A DNA stretch of 64,000 nucleotides. Source: Gnetum montanum (taxonomy: Eukaryota > Streptophyta > Gnetopsida > Gnetales > Gnetaceae). The stretch lies in assembly GCA_015680685.1 (NCBI GenBank), contig MNCI01009312.1, positions 87,673 to 151,672 of the forward strand. The letters run 5' to 3'. The notes below the pieces were generated by a model. That model did not search any database. It had not been told where the DNA came from and saw only the letters and a program-made list of their open reading frames with translations. The translations under genes and the position numbers were made by a program. Below are positions 10,405 through 23,400 of the stretch, piece after piece (position 1 is the stretch's first letter; each line of letters opens with the position of its first letter).

Positions 10405-13260
10405 TTAGATGTAGAATGTGTCTCTACATTCTGTAAATAATTTTCTACAACATTCTGAAGTAGACAGCATTTGTTGTTGATTTTTCATAGGGCTATCCCA
10501 ACTTGACAATCTTTTGGTACTCGCCAAACCATTTTCATTCACTAAGAATAAAAACTTAGAATGAACCTTCTCAACATATTTTTCAAGTTCTAAAACACTC
10601 TCTCTATATGTGGGCATATTTTTCACAAAAATTTTGTATGTCTTTTTCAATTTTGCTATTTTCTCTATTCAACTTGTGTCTGCATTGTTCTCAAATGCTT
10701 CAAATTGCTCATCTAACTTTTGAACTTCATTTTTCTCATGCTCATCAAAAGATACTGTACTAGTCTGTACCAAATTTCTATTTTATTTTCTAGTGGTTGA
10801 TTCGATTGTCTCAGGTGTCATCTCTAATTGTGATGCCTCTTCACGGCTTGGAAATTCATGAGGCATTAATGAATTTAGCTCAATAGGGGTTCTTGAATCA
10901 AAATACTCAACTCTGAGGAAGAACTTATATGTACTATTATGTCCTTTAACTAATATCAAAAATTTCATTGAATTCTTGTAAAAATGACTAGGGCTGGACC
11001 ATCTACACTCATAGGAAATATTGAAGGAGAACACCTTGGATACCTTGTACCAAGTATCTCATTTCAAAGAATTTTGACTATGTGCAAGATATTCATCTTC
11101 TTTGTCTAGTACCTGTATGCAATCATCATTACAAATATCAATTTTCCTTTCCCATGACTTCTTATTGATTTCTCTATGCTTTCTCTTTATTAGATATCCT
11201 ACAGCTTTAAGTTTTGCATTATTCCAGTAATATAGTTGTACCTTTGTCAAAGTTCATATAAGTCAATCAATGCAATGGTATTTTCTATTTCTAATATCTC
11301 TCAATAATTTTCCCTTTAAAAATCCATGATAGGACTCCACTGCATTGCTTGTGTATTGTCGAGCATGAGGAATATCAAGATAGGATTTTGCCCACATCCA
11401 TGAGAAATGAGCCTTTGAGCCCTTAGAAAAACATCAAAAAAAAGAAAGGAACATACAATCTAAATATATTAAACTGCAATCTATATATACTTATAAAATT
11501 TATCTCCATTTATCCACTAGCTCTTTAGGTAACTGATGAAGTGAACGTTCTATTGATGCTCATTGACAAACTTGTTAATTTCCACAACTACATCCATAGG
11601 AGTTTTGTATTCATTCATAATAAAGTTCAAATGTGCCACCATATCCTTTCTCATTATAGAATCTCTAACCTTTGTTGCCAAGTTCTTCCTCCATGCCCTC
11701 CATACATGCCAAATGCATAGAAAAATATGCTAACCAAATACAAACCTGAATATTTCATATTCAATTTTGATATCTCCATGTTTTAAGCTAAGTTTTAAAA
11801 GAACAAAATAAATATCATTCTTTTCACTATTACCTTATAGCATTCGTTTCAGCTTTTGACTTCTAGCATGAATGCATTTACTATCCATCATGGCTTTTGG
11901 GACTTGCATCTTCTCATCAATTCAAAAAGCCAAGCTGTGACATCCATTTTTGTAACCCTAGAGGAGATCACCCATGCAACAAGTAGTCAATTGTAGTACA
12001 AATCAAAAGCCATGACTATGTGAAGATGAAGCTATTTATAAAAATACAATTTATATTAGAAAAATGAGCCAATTGCAACACAAAATATTCTTGATACATG
12101 CTTTCTTAAAAATACTTGAAATATTTACTTACTCCATATTTGTTGGTGTTGAAGGTTGAATCCATGGCAAGTGTGTTGTTTTGAGATAGACCTATCATCT
12201 TTTTCAGCATCCATGGCGATTGCAACCCCGATGATTGTTGAGATAGACTCTTCAATGTTCTCCTCTTCATAGTAAAAGAAGAAGCTAGTGGTGCTTTGGT
12301 ACCATAACTGTGTGCTAATTTTATCATGCTCACTTTTTTTTATTCCAATGAAACATCTTTGCAAATATTGTAAATGTCCTTTTTCAAAAGGAACATGTCC
12401 CTCTTCTGAGATACCTTGAATTCTTGCCCTTCATTAAATAGATCCTTAATATGTCTCTCATAAATCATATCTACTAGAAATCCTTTTTTCCATAATGACA
12501 CTATATTTTGATGTATCTTAGGGGAAATATGTATTTACTAAGCATCTCTTCTATCTGACATGGGAACAAAAGTCGTGATAATAAGATGTCGATGTGTAAA
12601 CATGATTTATTTGTTTATATATAATGCATGCAACATGCTCAGCGCCATGCATAATGCAAACTATGAAATTATATTGGAAACCATTTTTTCTACCAGTCCT
12701 GTTTCTTTTTCTTCCTTCCCTAGGTATGACCCCTATGGTAACATTCAAGCCATACAAACAATGATAATTGATTCATGTATATACATGGACATTAGGCAAG
12801 ACTTCGAAAACATGCAATATACAAAATATATAATAAACATTGTTGAGGACTTTGAAAATTTAAGAAAACCTACCTTGTACAAAAAGTGTAATGGTTTGCT
12901 TCGAAGCAACTTTCATTTTCCCATTTCTATTGGTTTTTCTTCCTATGGAAAAATTCACATGAAAGCATTTCATTTCTTTGTTTGCCTACAATAAAATTTT
13001 CCACTCTCTCTTTATATATCCAAGTAAAGGCATCGTCATAGAAATAGGACCATCTTATTTCATTTTTTAAAAAAGGGTCAATTGATGGGTCTTGTATTTC
13101 TTGTTGCCATGTTGTTTTCCAAAAACCAACATGCTCTCACCATCCTTGCCTCTAAAAAAATGATTTTTGGGTGCTAACTCAAGCAACAATCCATGAACCT
13201 TGTTTCTACTAGTTCTCTTGAATTTGCCACAATGCCGCAATCTGAAATCTCAATTATTAG
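10405..13260 (-). pseudogene. MULE/FAR1-type transposase pseudogene
   Basis: Reading right to left: 13230-13080 and 12990-12560 hold possible N-terminal exons. At about 12180-12150 the frame reads LAMDSTFNTNKYG, matching the first-Asp block of MULE/FAR1 transposases. At about 11960-11900 is a LLVAWVISSR-like segment. About 11740-11570 gives CIWHVWRAWRKNL and a long helical stretch. About 11410-11060 gives QYTSNAVESYHGFLK, the block with the catalytic Glu, then YYWNN and WERKIDICNDD. An 80-nt gap near 11425-11490 has GT and AG ends and may be an intron. 11034-10405 encodes a charged, partly coiled-coil C-terminal tail that ends at a stop near 10405. Many stops and frame changes make it non-functional. 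Family assignment is from motif recall. Confidence 0.65.
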
Positions 13261-13350
13261 ATTATATTCATTTGCACAAGGTATAATGGTTTTTACACAC
13301 CTGCAAGACAATAGGAACCACACCATCTCATAGTTCTAATTCCTAAACTG

Positions 13351-13476
13351 TGACTTGCATCCACCATGTAGGAGCTTCTGAAAGCATACCAATAATCAAA
13401 AGCTCGCATTTTCCTTGCCATCGATGTTTTTGGTTGACTGAAACATTTCTAGAAAAATTTTACTCTAGACTATGAT
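13351..13476 (+). repeat. Partial copy of the 266-bp repeat, left of element C
   Basis: Closely matches 30717-30838 (shared words TGCATCCACCATGTAGGAG and TTTTCCTTGCCATCGAT). Element C begins exactly where the copy at 30573 would continue, so C inserted into this array. Confidence 0.85.
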
Positions 13477-14349
13477 TGATAAATTATGTTTTTAAATGCT
13501 TCAATGTTATGGTGGCCATGATATTATGTATGTAATATCGCAGCCCAAGATGCAATATCATACATTCGATATCATAGGGTTACTTCCGTGCCTATAAATA
13601 CAACACCCAAGTGCATAATTGGGAGTAAGTTTTTTGCAATCAAGTAGTGAAACTCTTGCAGTTTTTTCATTTGAGAGTTAGAATATTTTCCAAGTGCCCG
13701 CAGTAGGAGATCTAAGTGTGAATGGATCTTTATTCAAGCATTGATGTACCTGAACACACCATTTTGTTGGTAATAAAGATGAACTCTTTGATTCATTCCT
13801 TGCAGCACTTGAGACTTTCTTTCTTTTGCATTTACATATTGTGATTTCATGTAATTTATATTAATGTTATTAATGTAGTAATTAATTTTGATCAATTAAG
13901 AAAATCATTAAAATACACAAGCACAACCCCTTCGAGCATACATGTACCACTTGGTAGCTCAAAAACGATTAGTGTTTGACAACCCAGTAGTGTTTGCACA
14001 AAGTTCAGGATGTGTCCAGGAAGTGGAAACAGTTACTTATGTTAGGCTAGATTAGACTATAGTTTACTTTGTAATTAATCACTCTTACTTTTAATAACTC
14101 TTACTTTTATTCTTGTTCTAGGTGAGTAATTCCATAAAAACACAAAATAATAAAAATCTTATGCCTCAGTCACACTTAACCATACAATTGCATTCCACAA
14201 GTAAGACTAGGAAGACAACGAATGAACAACATGCACACATTGTTTAGCCCTAGTGTACTTAGTAATTATAGTTTGTGGAATTTCACTAGATCACACATGA
14301 ATTCCTGTGATTCGTATGGTTGGACGTAGGGGTACCTTGTCACTCATCA
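13477..14349 (+). repeat. 5' LTR of element C
   Basis: Starts TGATAAATTATG and ends CACTCATCA. Contains GATATC/AATATC palindrome remnants (13515-13576), TATAAATA (13593-13600) and AATAAAG near 13772. Its U3 and R differ markedly from the A/B/D/F type (TATAAATACAACACCC rather than TATAAATAAGAGG) while the last 100 bp are similar, so it is a distinct LTR subfamily, closer to E. Confidence 0.9.
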
Positions 14350-14350
14350 T

Positions 14351-14369
14351 TGGCACCGTTGCCAGGGAC
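14351..14369 (+). other. Primer-binding site (tRNA-Asp) of element C
   Basis: TGGCACCGTTGCCAGGGAC, one base after the LTR, is complementary to the 3' end of plant tRNA-Asp(GTC) (consensus PBS TGGCGCCGTTGCCGGGGA), with two mismatches consistent with decay. Confidence 0.9.
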
Positions 14370-14469
14370 TGTAGTTCTTCGTGCACTATCTAAACCTAGT
14401 GAAACTTAGTAACCTCATTGTTCGAACCCTAAGAGTCAAATCCTATGAAAACAAAAAAATTATTATCAT

Positions 14470-16860
14470 TAAATTAAATCTCAACTGCACATTGTTTATT
14501 AACACAAAATTTCTTCTTCTCACAGGAGCCCATCTCCTCCCAAGGTAGTTCAGGTGCCTCAACAATACTAGATAGTGTATGCTCATCCCAATGAGTATGT
14601 ACCGAAATTTATCTTCATCTTGCATCAAGATGAACTAATGTGGTGGCGTGATATGGAAGGTAACATTGTGTTGTCACTTGACCAATCTGTTCCAGCTAAT
14701 GCTCACACGACACGGGCTTCAACATCTCCATGGAGAATACAAGATGCAAGATCCTAACTCAAGGGATTATCATCCCACTGAAGTGCAAAGATTAAGGGAT
14801 CAATAGTTAGAGAACCAACATGAGCTTGTGAAGGGTAAGGGGTCAAATATCTTTCCACCTCCACTTGGCCCAATTGATAAGGTAACCACTTATTTAGTGA
14901 TTCTTCTCTCTTTGACTTTGTTCAAGGAGCCCTCAACTAGAATGTACAATCCACAATCGATAATCTAGGTTCCAATCAAAATGGATCCAATGACAAAAAT
15001 GGATCTGGAGAAGTAAGTTAAGAAAAGGGGGACCAAGGAGATCATGATCATGATCATGGTTGCAAGCATCAAAAAAAGGGTAATAGGCATCAATGCAAAG
15101 CTAGTTCCCCTTCTTCTTCTCCTTCATCATCATCGTCTTCTTCTTCCTCTAGTTTAGATTATGGTTACAAAAGAAATAACCATGATGGAGGTGACCGACG
15201 GGACCAAAACAATAGAAGGGACTATCAATACTGTCGTGATTGAAGATATGGACAATCCAGAGAGGCCCATCCTCAAGAAAGAAGGGCCAGTATGGAACAT
15301 CGTAGGCACCACCATCATGGCCTTGATGAACCTCTAGTTGCTACTCGGGGCATGTTGAATATTGCAAAGGTTGTAAGGATTCTAACAAGGTATGTGAATG
15401 ATAGTAGAATAAAGAGGCTAGATATGAACAACATCTCTCAGTTCGAGGGAGGATATGATGATGATCTGCAAAATCATCTTCAAGCCTTTCAAGATGCATG
15501 TGCCTTGCAAAATATTGAAAATGACTGGCAAAAGTTGAAATTATTTCTAAGGACACTTATAAAGGAAGCAGAAAATTGGTATCAATCCTTAGAACTAGAA
15601 TCAATCAGGTGGTGGAGTACAATGTTGGAGTTATTCAATGACAAATATCAAACGTACTCCTAAGTATCCAATCTAAGGAAACAAATTCAAGGGTGGAAAT
15701 AAGGGAATCATGAGCCCTTGGATTCTACTATTAGCTGATACTACTCTCTATTACATAGGTGTCCCAGCCATGAATATTCTCAACTTGATCAACTTCACCA
15801 TATCATAGACGGGTTACGATCTGAAACCAAGAAAAAACTTGGTGTCTATGCCCAAGGGAGATTGACAAAGTTAAGCACCTATTAGATTCAAAAATTAATT
15901 AAGTAGGTAGCCAAGGAGGAGGGAGAAGTGAGAAGATGTGAAAGTGCAGAAGAATACAATAGGGACCCTTCTATTTGGAAGAAGGGGGTTCGATTTTGTG
16001 ATAGTGAGGATGAATTCACTAGAAATGAGATGGTTAATCAAAAAACCTTGTCATTCCAAAAATTGCAATAAAAAATTATGACTAAGGTTAATCAATTATG
16101 GAACTCCATAAACAATAGGTTTCAAGATATCTTAAAAATTGTTGAAGACTCCAAGAAGCAGAGTGGTGAGCATGAGCGCCAAAGACATAAGGAAGCTTAA
16201 CATGCCATATCTAAGGGTAAAGGTAAAATGGCTGTGATAGAGATGGTTGTGGATAGTAATTCAAATGATGATGGCGGGTGTGATGTCCACTAGTATGAAC
16301 ATCCTAAGAGATTTTGTCCAGTTGTATCACACTTGCAGGAATCTGGGGTGTATACTTGCACAAAGGCAAACACCCAAAAGATTGCCTTATCCACAAGGCA
16401 ATCCTCAATGGTTCCACTAACCATAGCAATACTATCTAAGTGAAACTCCTTTGCAACTCTATGAATTGTACCAACAATGGTAGCAACCACAATCATGGGC
16501 ATTGCACCTCCAAGATAGCAATACAGTTATTATGTTCAGCAACCTTCATCTCTAAGGGACTCCTCTGGTCATGTTGCTACTTACCAACCTCACCACTACC
16601 CTTCTAAAACATATCAATCATCCTATCCAAGGAGGGATGCCACCTACTACCCTCATGCACCTCTTGTTCCTACACCTACTTCTCCACCTCTTGCATAGCT
16701 ACCACCTGCTCCATCTATGCAAAGTGAATTTCCCACACAACCACAACAAAGGAATGCTATGAGGGTAGTTAATATATAATCAATTAACCCATCAAGTAGG
16801 TTATAACCATGAACAAAGAAAAGATCCTTCTTCTGACCTTGCAATTCACCAAAGCCCTCG
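14470..16860 (+). pseudogene. gag: gag of element C (decayed)
   Basis: The N-terminal module is recognised at 14560-14760 (YxIVYAHPNEY..FIFILHQDE..WWRDMEGNIVL), shared with B, D and E. A Ser- and Lys-rich linker follows (about 15040-15290). The capsid-like retrotransposon-gag domain at 15292-15720 contains FEGGY, NDWQKLKLF and AENWYQSLE, then a stop at 15661. Downstream are a Lys/Glu-rich helical stretch (15900-16200), a degenerate zinc-knuckle-like block near 16280 (CDVH-stop-YEHPK, cysteine lost) and a Pro/Gln-rich tail. Gag forms the virus-like particle. Stops and frameshifts make it non-functional. Confidence 0.8.
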
Positions 16861-16929
16861 AACACATCGGTGGTTGGTAACCCTACTCCTCCAACTTCCT
16901 CTGTTTCCTCTCTATCTAAGTTCCCTTTA

Positions 16930-17455
16930 AACCAAAATCCTTCTCGAATCCATACTGTAATGCTAACACATGCTATATTTGATTGGATTCGAGCTAGTAA
17001 CCTACCTAGAAAATTAGCTTATCTTGAAAGTCCCCTAGTTTACTTGCAAATTGCAAGGAATGATCCTTGTAAAGCTCTTCTTGACTTTGGTTCCAGTGTT
17101 AATTTGATCTTGCATGAGATGTACACAATGTAGAACCTTCCTCCTTTGAAGAAGAGTAACATCCGACTGGAATTGGCGGACCAGTCCATCACTGTTCCAT
17201 TGGGACTAGTTGAGGACATCATCACCACTGTTTGTGGGTGGTCATATTTGGCTAATTTCCTAGTAATCAAAGTGGAGAACTATAAGGGGGACTTTTCAAT
17301 TATTATGGGAAGTATGTGGCTGAGTACTATTGATGCCAAAATGGACATTAGAGATCTTTCCTTGGAGATATCAAAAGAAAATGAATTTGGAAAGATCAAG
17401 AAGAAGAGAGTTTCATGTATCGCATATAGTAATTTAGGGTGCCATTATGTGTAGA
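16930..17455 (+). pseudogene. Aspartic protease of element C (decayed)
   Basis: The reading frame gives VMLTHAIFDWIR, then ALLDFGSSVNLI, where the canonical DSG/DTG active site has become DFG. A stop (17131-17133, TAG) follows, then LELADQSITVPLG and the IIMGSMWL block. The stop lies at a site that is also a stop in B, D and E. It runs on toward RT in the same order as in D. Confidence 0.8.
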
Positions 17456-17639
17456 ATTTATGGTTAGTAAAGTAAACATCTATCTCTTCATGCAAGCAGT
17501 GTGCACCAAAAGTTGATATCCAGATATGTCTATACACGACAGCCACAAAACAAGAGGGCACCCAGTGGCTGATAGCTGATTCTAGCAGTAACACATTATG
17601 CATGGAACCTATTGAGGGCCTAATGTATAAGTGTGTTAC

Positions 17640-19260
17640 AAGTATGGATGAACTTAAGCAAGCTCATCACCAGCTCTCTGAATGAGCAAATGATGATGTC
17701 AATTGAGATGCACTGGAAATTCCTGATAATTTTAAACCAAAGCCACTTGAATTGAAGACACTACCGGTTGGAATGGAGTACGTATTTTTGAAAAATGGGA
17801 GACCAATTATCATTAATGCCAACTTGCTATAGAACAAAAGAAAAAGTTGATAAAAGTTATGAAAAAATGGTTAGTAGCCTTTTCCTAGTCATATTCTGAA
17901 CTTACTGGGATAGATCCAAGAATATGCCAACACCAAATTTACACTGACCCCGCTGTTAAGCCGAAACAACAACCACAACAGACTTTGAATCCCAAATTAA
18001 AATAGATTGTCAAAGAGGAGATTGAACAACTCCTCAAAGTGGGATTCATCTACCTTGTCATAGATAGTAAGTGGATCAGTCCACTCATGATTGTACCAAA
18101 GAAAGGAGGCAAATGGCAGGTGTGCATTGATTTTCGGTTGCTCAACATGGCAACTTTCAAGGATCATTTTCCGTTGTCTTTCGTTGACCAAGTGTTGGAC
18201 ACCATTTTAGGGCATAGCTATTATAGCATTTTGGATAGTTATAGTGGCTATAACCAAATCTAGATTGCACCAGAGAACTAGGCAAAGACAACTTTCACAA
18301 GTCCTTGGGGGACTTTTTCTTACAGTTAAATGTCATTTGGTCTATGTAATGCCCCAACCATGTTTCAATGATTAGTTCTTAGCATTTTCCAACAATAGAT
18401 CAGTAGTGGGGTAGTTTTTATGGATGATTTTTCTACCTACAGAGCTATGTTTGAGCAAGCCCTAGATTGTCTTGAGCAAGTGTTAAAGATATGTATCGAA
18501 ACAAACCTCTGACTCAACTAGCAAAAGAGCCATCTTATGGTATAGGAAGGACTAGTATTGGGGCATCGCATCTCAAAAGCAGGAATCAAGGTGGACCCTA
18601 AAAAAATAAGGGTCATCCAAGGAATAATCCTTCAACCCAAAACAATCAAAGAAGTGTGGTCATTTCTTGGCCATACTGGCTACTACTAGTGCTTCATCGA
18701 GAATTTTTCCATAATTGTCAAGCCATTGGTAGAATTGACAAAGAAGGATGCATTATTCATCTGGACCCCTACATGTGAAGTAGCATTTCAAAAATTGAAG
18801 AAAAATCTTGTTGAAATCCCCATTCTTCAAGCACCAAATTGGTCCAAACCATTTCATGTGATAATCGATGCATCAAATTATACTTTGGAGGTAGTGCTTA
18901 CATAGATGGATTATCAAAAATGTCCATATTACATTCATTGCTCAAGTTGAAGCATTACAGGTGCACAACTGAACTACACCATCATAGAAAAAGAGTTTAT
19001 GGTAGTGGTCTTTTCCTTGGAGAAGTTCAGGCACTATGTGCTTGGCTATAAAGTGTTTATACACATAGATCATAGCGCCATCAAATTTTTAATGAACAAA
19101 CCAATGGTGAGCCCCTGTGTCATACAATGGCTTGTGATTTTTCAGGAATTTGATCTTGCAATGGTAGATCGTAAAGGTGTGAAGAATGTGGTCATGGATC
19201 ACTTATCATGACTAAGATGGGATGACAAAGAGAAAGAGAGCCCTTTATCTAATTAATTCC
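17640..19260 (+). pseudogene. Reverse transcriptase and RNase H of element C (decayed)
   Basis: The RT fingers and palm read from about 17997: WISPLMIVPKKGGKW, a DFRLLN block, LDSYSGYNQI, FGLCNAP, and the catalytic FMDD at 18417-18428 with both Asp retained. The connection has VLGHRIS and LGHTGYY. RNase H is recognisable by IIDAS (18863), EKEF (about 18988) and FIHIDHSAIKFL (about 19057), with the last Asp intact. At least ten stops are present, many at Trp, Gln or Arg codons compared with D. RT copies element RNA to DNA in particles; this copy cannot make it. Confidence 0.85.
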
Positions 19261-19299
19261 CTAACGAATCTCTCCTTGTAGGTGCTATTAATGCATGAA

Positions 19300-19420
19300 T
19301 GCCCGATGAACCAAAATGGTATGACACCATCCTCACTTATCTACTCAAGCAAGAATTGTCGCAAGGGTTGGACACTAGAAAGAAATAATAGTTTCTTCAC
19401 CGGGTCAAGCATTTCATGGA
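19300..19420 (+). pseudogene. Integrase N-terminal part of element C, left of nested B
   Basis: The sequence corresponds to the RNase H-integrase linker of D (50045-50155): words such as GGTTGGACA and AGTTTCTTCAC are conserved. It breaks at 19420 in ATTTCATGGA, the target site of B, and resumes at 26439. Confidence 0.75.
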
Positions 19421-20226
19421 TGATGGGACATGATATCTCATGGGCCGCAATATCGCATATGCAATATCGCATCCTTCCTTGCGATATCGCAGCCCGCTGC
19501 GAGTTCTATAAATAAGAGGTGGCTCTTCCTTATTTCTCAATCTAGATCTAGACCCTTAGCGAAACTCTAGCAGTTTTACCATTCCAAAGATAGAATAATT
19601 TCCATGTTCCCGCAGTAGGAGTCCCAAAGTGAATAAATCTTTATTTGAGCAATTCTGTACCTGAGCACACAATTGTGTATGGCAATAAAGATGAACTTTT
19701 GGATAAATCTTGTAGTGCATGGACTAGGCTAAATAGGAATTTAATTATTGTTAAATGTTTAATTTCTTTCTTAAGGACTTAATCTCTCTCAACCCTCAAC
19801 TCTCATAGTTAAGTGCATTTAGTACGACTACTTTGAGCACGTGCGTTACGCTTGGTAATCCCAGCAACGAATAGCATTTGATAATCCCAGCAGCATTACA
19901 TTGGTTCAGGGTGTGAATGGCAAGTGGGAATGGATACTGATGCTAGGATGATTAAAGCTTAATTAGTGAAGTTAGTTACTTAGTCTATTCATCCTTTTCC
20001 CTCTTAGCATAGGTGATAAAAACATAAAATATATAAAAATCACATGTCTCAAGCTTACTTAACCATACAACCATGAAAAATACAAGTAAGCTTGGGAGGA
20101 CAACGAGTGATTAACCTTAGGTGTTCCATAAGGTGTGTAGGCACTTAGTCTACAGAGTTCGATCGGATCGTGCGTGTAACGCTCGTATTCGTATGGTTGA
20201 GTGTAGGGATACCTCGCCACTCATCA
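19421..20226 (+). repeat. 5' LTR of element B
   Basis: Starts TGATGGGACA, ends CCACTCATCA. GATATC palindromes lie at 19427-19495, TATAAATA at 19507-19514 and AATAAAG near 19684. A side-by-side reading with the 3' LTR shows differences of the order of 5 per cent, many of them C/T or G/A. Confidence 0.92.
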
Positions 20227-20227
20227 T

Positions 20228-20246
20228 TGGCATTGTTTCCGGGGAC
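20228..20246 (+). other. Primer-binding site (tRNA-Asp) of element B
   Basis: TGGCATTGTTTCCGGGGAC follows the 5' LTR by one base. It matches the tRNA-Asp PBS with C-to-T or G-to-A type changes at CpG-bearing positions. Confidence 0.88.
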
Positions 20247-20372
20247 TAAGTTGTTTGTGTGCTAAGTAGAACATAGGAAATCATCCACATCGTTGGGAAG
20301 CTTAAACGAACCCTTAGGGTTAATCAAGAGAAAAATTAAACAATGGTTATTCAGCACACCGAATAAGAGACA

Positions 20373-22920
20373 ATGCCTTCTTCTTCTCATAAAAGCACTT
20401 CACCACCTAGGGATCACACAAGAGACAGTCAGCGGCACAACATACATAACCAAGAACTGTCAGTTCCCCAACAGTATCAGGTGGTATATACTCATCATGA
20501 TGAGTATATACCTGATTTTACTTTTATCCTTCATCAGGATGAACAACTGCGTTGGCGAGACTTGCAAGGTAACATAGTGTTACCTCCAGATTGTGCAGTC
20601 CCTAACATGCTCCTTCGTGCTCTTGCATAGATAGACATGATGCAGCTATACGCTGAATACGTTGCATGTGATTATGACATAAGGGATTACCATCCCACAG
20701 TGGCACAACATCAACAGGATTCACGGCAAGAGAGTTACCACACATCATTGAAGGGAAAAGGACCCCATAATGCTTCGTCTGTCATAAGAGAAATTAAGGG
20801 TGGTGAACCTATCTCAATAGGTTCTCCACAAAATGATGTTCCCCCTCCTAATGATAGTGAGGGGGTGATGTATCAGAACCTTCGCTTTACGATACACAAC
20901 CCTGGTTCTGATGCCCACGAACACCAAGTGTTCAATGAGGGAACACAAATAAATGATAAGGATAGGGAACAAAAATAAATGATAAGGATGGGCATTCTGA
21001 TCGTCATCATGATCAGGGTCGAGATCACCAAAGGGAAGGTAGGAAACATCTTCATGGCGATGGTTCTCCCTCCTCTTTACCTTCATCACACCATTCACCC
21101 TCTCCTTCCACATTTGGACACAATCACAAAGAGCCCAACTATGAGGATAAGGGTAAGGATAAGCAAAATGAGAAACCTCGATGAGAGAATTGAGAGCGAG
21201 GACGAGGGCAGTCTAGAGAGTCAAGGCATGAAAGAAGGGAAAGTAGGAAACAACGTAGGAATCATAGAGGCCATGAGAGAGACGACCATGATGAACCCCT
21301 ACTTGCAACCTAAAGCATGTTAGACATTACGAAGGCTGTGAGGATACCTACAAGGCACCAGAAAGATAGCTGGATCAAGAGACTAGACATGAATAATATC
21401 CCACGATTTGAGGAGGGGATACAACGCTGATCCACAAAATCACTTACAGGCATTTCACGATGCCTACGCCTTGTAGAACATTGAAAACAAGTGGCAAAAG
21501 TTAAAGTTGTTCCCAAGGACACTCATAAAGGAAGCTATACCGATCCTTAGAACCGGAAACCATTAGGAGATGGAGTATGATGCTAGAACTGTTTAATGAA
21601 AAATATCAAACATACTCCCGAGTGTCCAACTTACGAAAACAAATCCAAGGATGGAAGCAGGGAACTCATGAATCCTTGGATGCTACCATGGGCTGATATT
21701 ATGCATTGCTACATCGTTGCGCAGGCCATGGTTATGCACAATGGGATCAACTACGCCATCTCGTAGATGGGCTAAGACATGAAACTAGAAGAACCCTTGG
21801 GACATATGCCTAAGGAAGATTATATGAACTTAGGTCCCATGAAGTTCATAGACTATTGGAGCAAGTAGCTAAGGAAGAAGGCAAGCTATGGAAAAGAGAA
21901 AGCGTGGAAGAATGTAACTGTGATCCTTCCCTCTGAAAGAGGGGAGTAAGATTTTGTGAGGAAGAGGATGAGTCACCACTTAAGGAGTTGGTGAATAGAA
22001 AAACCTTGCCGCTTCAAAAGTTGACAACCGAAGTGTCAGCTAAGATAGATCAAATGTGGGACTTCTTAGATAGTAGATTGGAAACTGTTCTCAAAGTTGT
22101 AAAGGAGTCTAAGGAGCGAAGTAGTGACCATGATAAGAAAAAGAAGAGGGATTTGAACAATGCACGTAACAAAGGTAAGGGAAAAATAACTATCACCGAT
22201 GAGGTTGTGGACTCTGATATGGACAATGACGGTGGATGTGAGATCTGCTAATATGACCATCCTAAGGAATGTTGCCCAATAATCTCACATCTGCAAGAGT
22301 CTGGGATGTATGCACTTAATCCACGACTTAACAAATGGCAAGCACCCCATCGGTTACCTTATCCCCAAGGTAACCCAAGGCAGTTCCACTAATCCTTAAT
22401 GTATTATCCAAGTGGAACTCTGCCACAACCTATCGAGCAACACCAGCAGTGGCAATACCCACAGTCATGGGGGATGCCACCGCCTAGGCAACAATACCCT
22501 TACCGGTAACCAGATCCATATGGCTATTACGTGCAACAGCCAATTTCTCCAAGTGACTCTATGGGTCACGTAACCCCACAACGCCACTACCAAGTTCGAG
22601 AGTATTTTAAGACTCCATCTCCTAGAAGGAACACCCCACATGCATACCATCCTCCGAATCCATCCACATTTCTTACGTCGATAGTTCCACTACCACCCGC
22701 TCCAACAATGCAAGGGGAACTCCCCACTCAACCGCAGCAATGTAATGCTACAAGAGCTATAAACCTTCAACCTACTGCTGGTTCTGACAACCATACAAAG
22801 ATAAGACCTTTCTTCAGAACCAAAAGTCCAAACAAGCTCTCACAACCACAAGCGGTTGAGCCTCTAAATGCTCCTCCATCAAATAAGGCTTCAGAGCTCC
22901 CTTCAAACCAACAACAGAGC
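20373..22920 (+). pseudogene. gag: gag of element B (decayed)
   Basis: ORF from ATG at 20373: a Ser/Lys-rich start (PSSSHKSTSPPRDHTRDS), the conserved YTHHDEYIPDFTFILHQDEQLRW module, a stop at 20628-20630, then LYAEYVACDYDIRDYHP. A highly basic, Arg/Glu-rich linker follows (about 20990-21290), then the capsid-like domain at 21310-21800 with frameshifts. Downstream are a coiled-coil-like ELVNRKTLPLQKLTTEVS segment (21988-22130), an acidic stretch and an unusual zinc-knuckle block with CEIC, DHPKECC (22237-22277). A long Pro/Gln-rich region leads into the protease in the same frame. Spacing of motifs matches D. Confidence 0.82.
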
Positions 22921-23400
22921 TCAATGCATACGATTATGTTAACACATACTGTTACTAACGGGATCAAGGTAGGCCACCTTCCCAGGAAATTCTCTGATCC
23001 TAGAAGTCCCTTAATTTATCTCCAAGTCACTGGGAATGAACCACGTAAGGCTCTTCTTGACTCAAGTTCTAGAGTCAACTTAATATCACAAGAAATGTAT
23101 AAAGCCTAAAACCTGCCTTCACTAAAGAAGAGCAATATTCAATTAGAGCTGGCTGACCAGTCCATCACTGTCCCTTTGGGACTTGTGGAGGACGTCGTTA
23201 CCACTATGTATGGTTGGTCATACCTAGCTGATTTCCTAGTGATAAAAGTCAACAACAACAAAGGGGACTTCCCAATTATAATGGGGAGGGCATGGCTAAG
23301 TACCATAAATGCATGCCTAGGAATCCGCATCTTTCCTTGAAAATATCTAAGGAAAACATTTATGGAAAGATTGAGAAAAAGAAAGTTTCATGCATCACAT
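22921..23400 (+). pseudogene. Aspartic protease of element B (decayed)
   Basis: MLTHTVTNGIKVGHLPRK, then ALLDSSSRVNLISQ, where DSG has become DSS, then a TAA stop at 23107-23109, then LELADQSITVPLGLVEDVV and FPIIMGRAWLS. A one-base loss after 23320 breaks the frame. No intact active site remains. Confidence 0.85.

Noticed and set aside
12560-12994. 144-codon plus-strand ORF
   Set aside because: It lies opposite the N-terminal part of the minus-strand MULE-type transposase, has no recognisable domain, and its composition follows the AT-rich strand.
19427-19500. GATATC repeats as a CRISPR-like array
   Set aside because: Sites are palindromic, irregularly spaced, within an LTR promoter of a plant retrotransposon, and have no unique spacers of constant length.
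21310-21522. Minus-strand ORF opposite the B gag
   Set aside because: Shadow of the capsid-like domain, which is recognisable on the plus strand.
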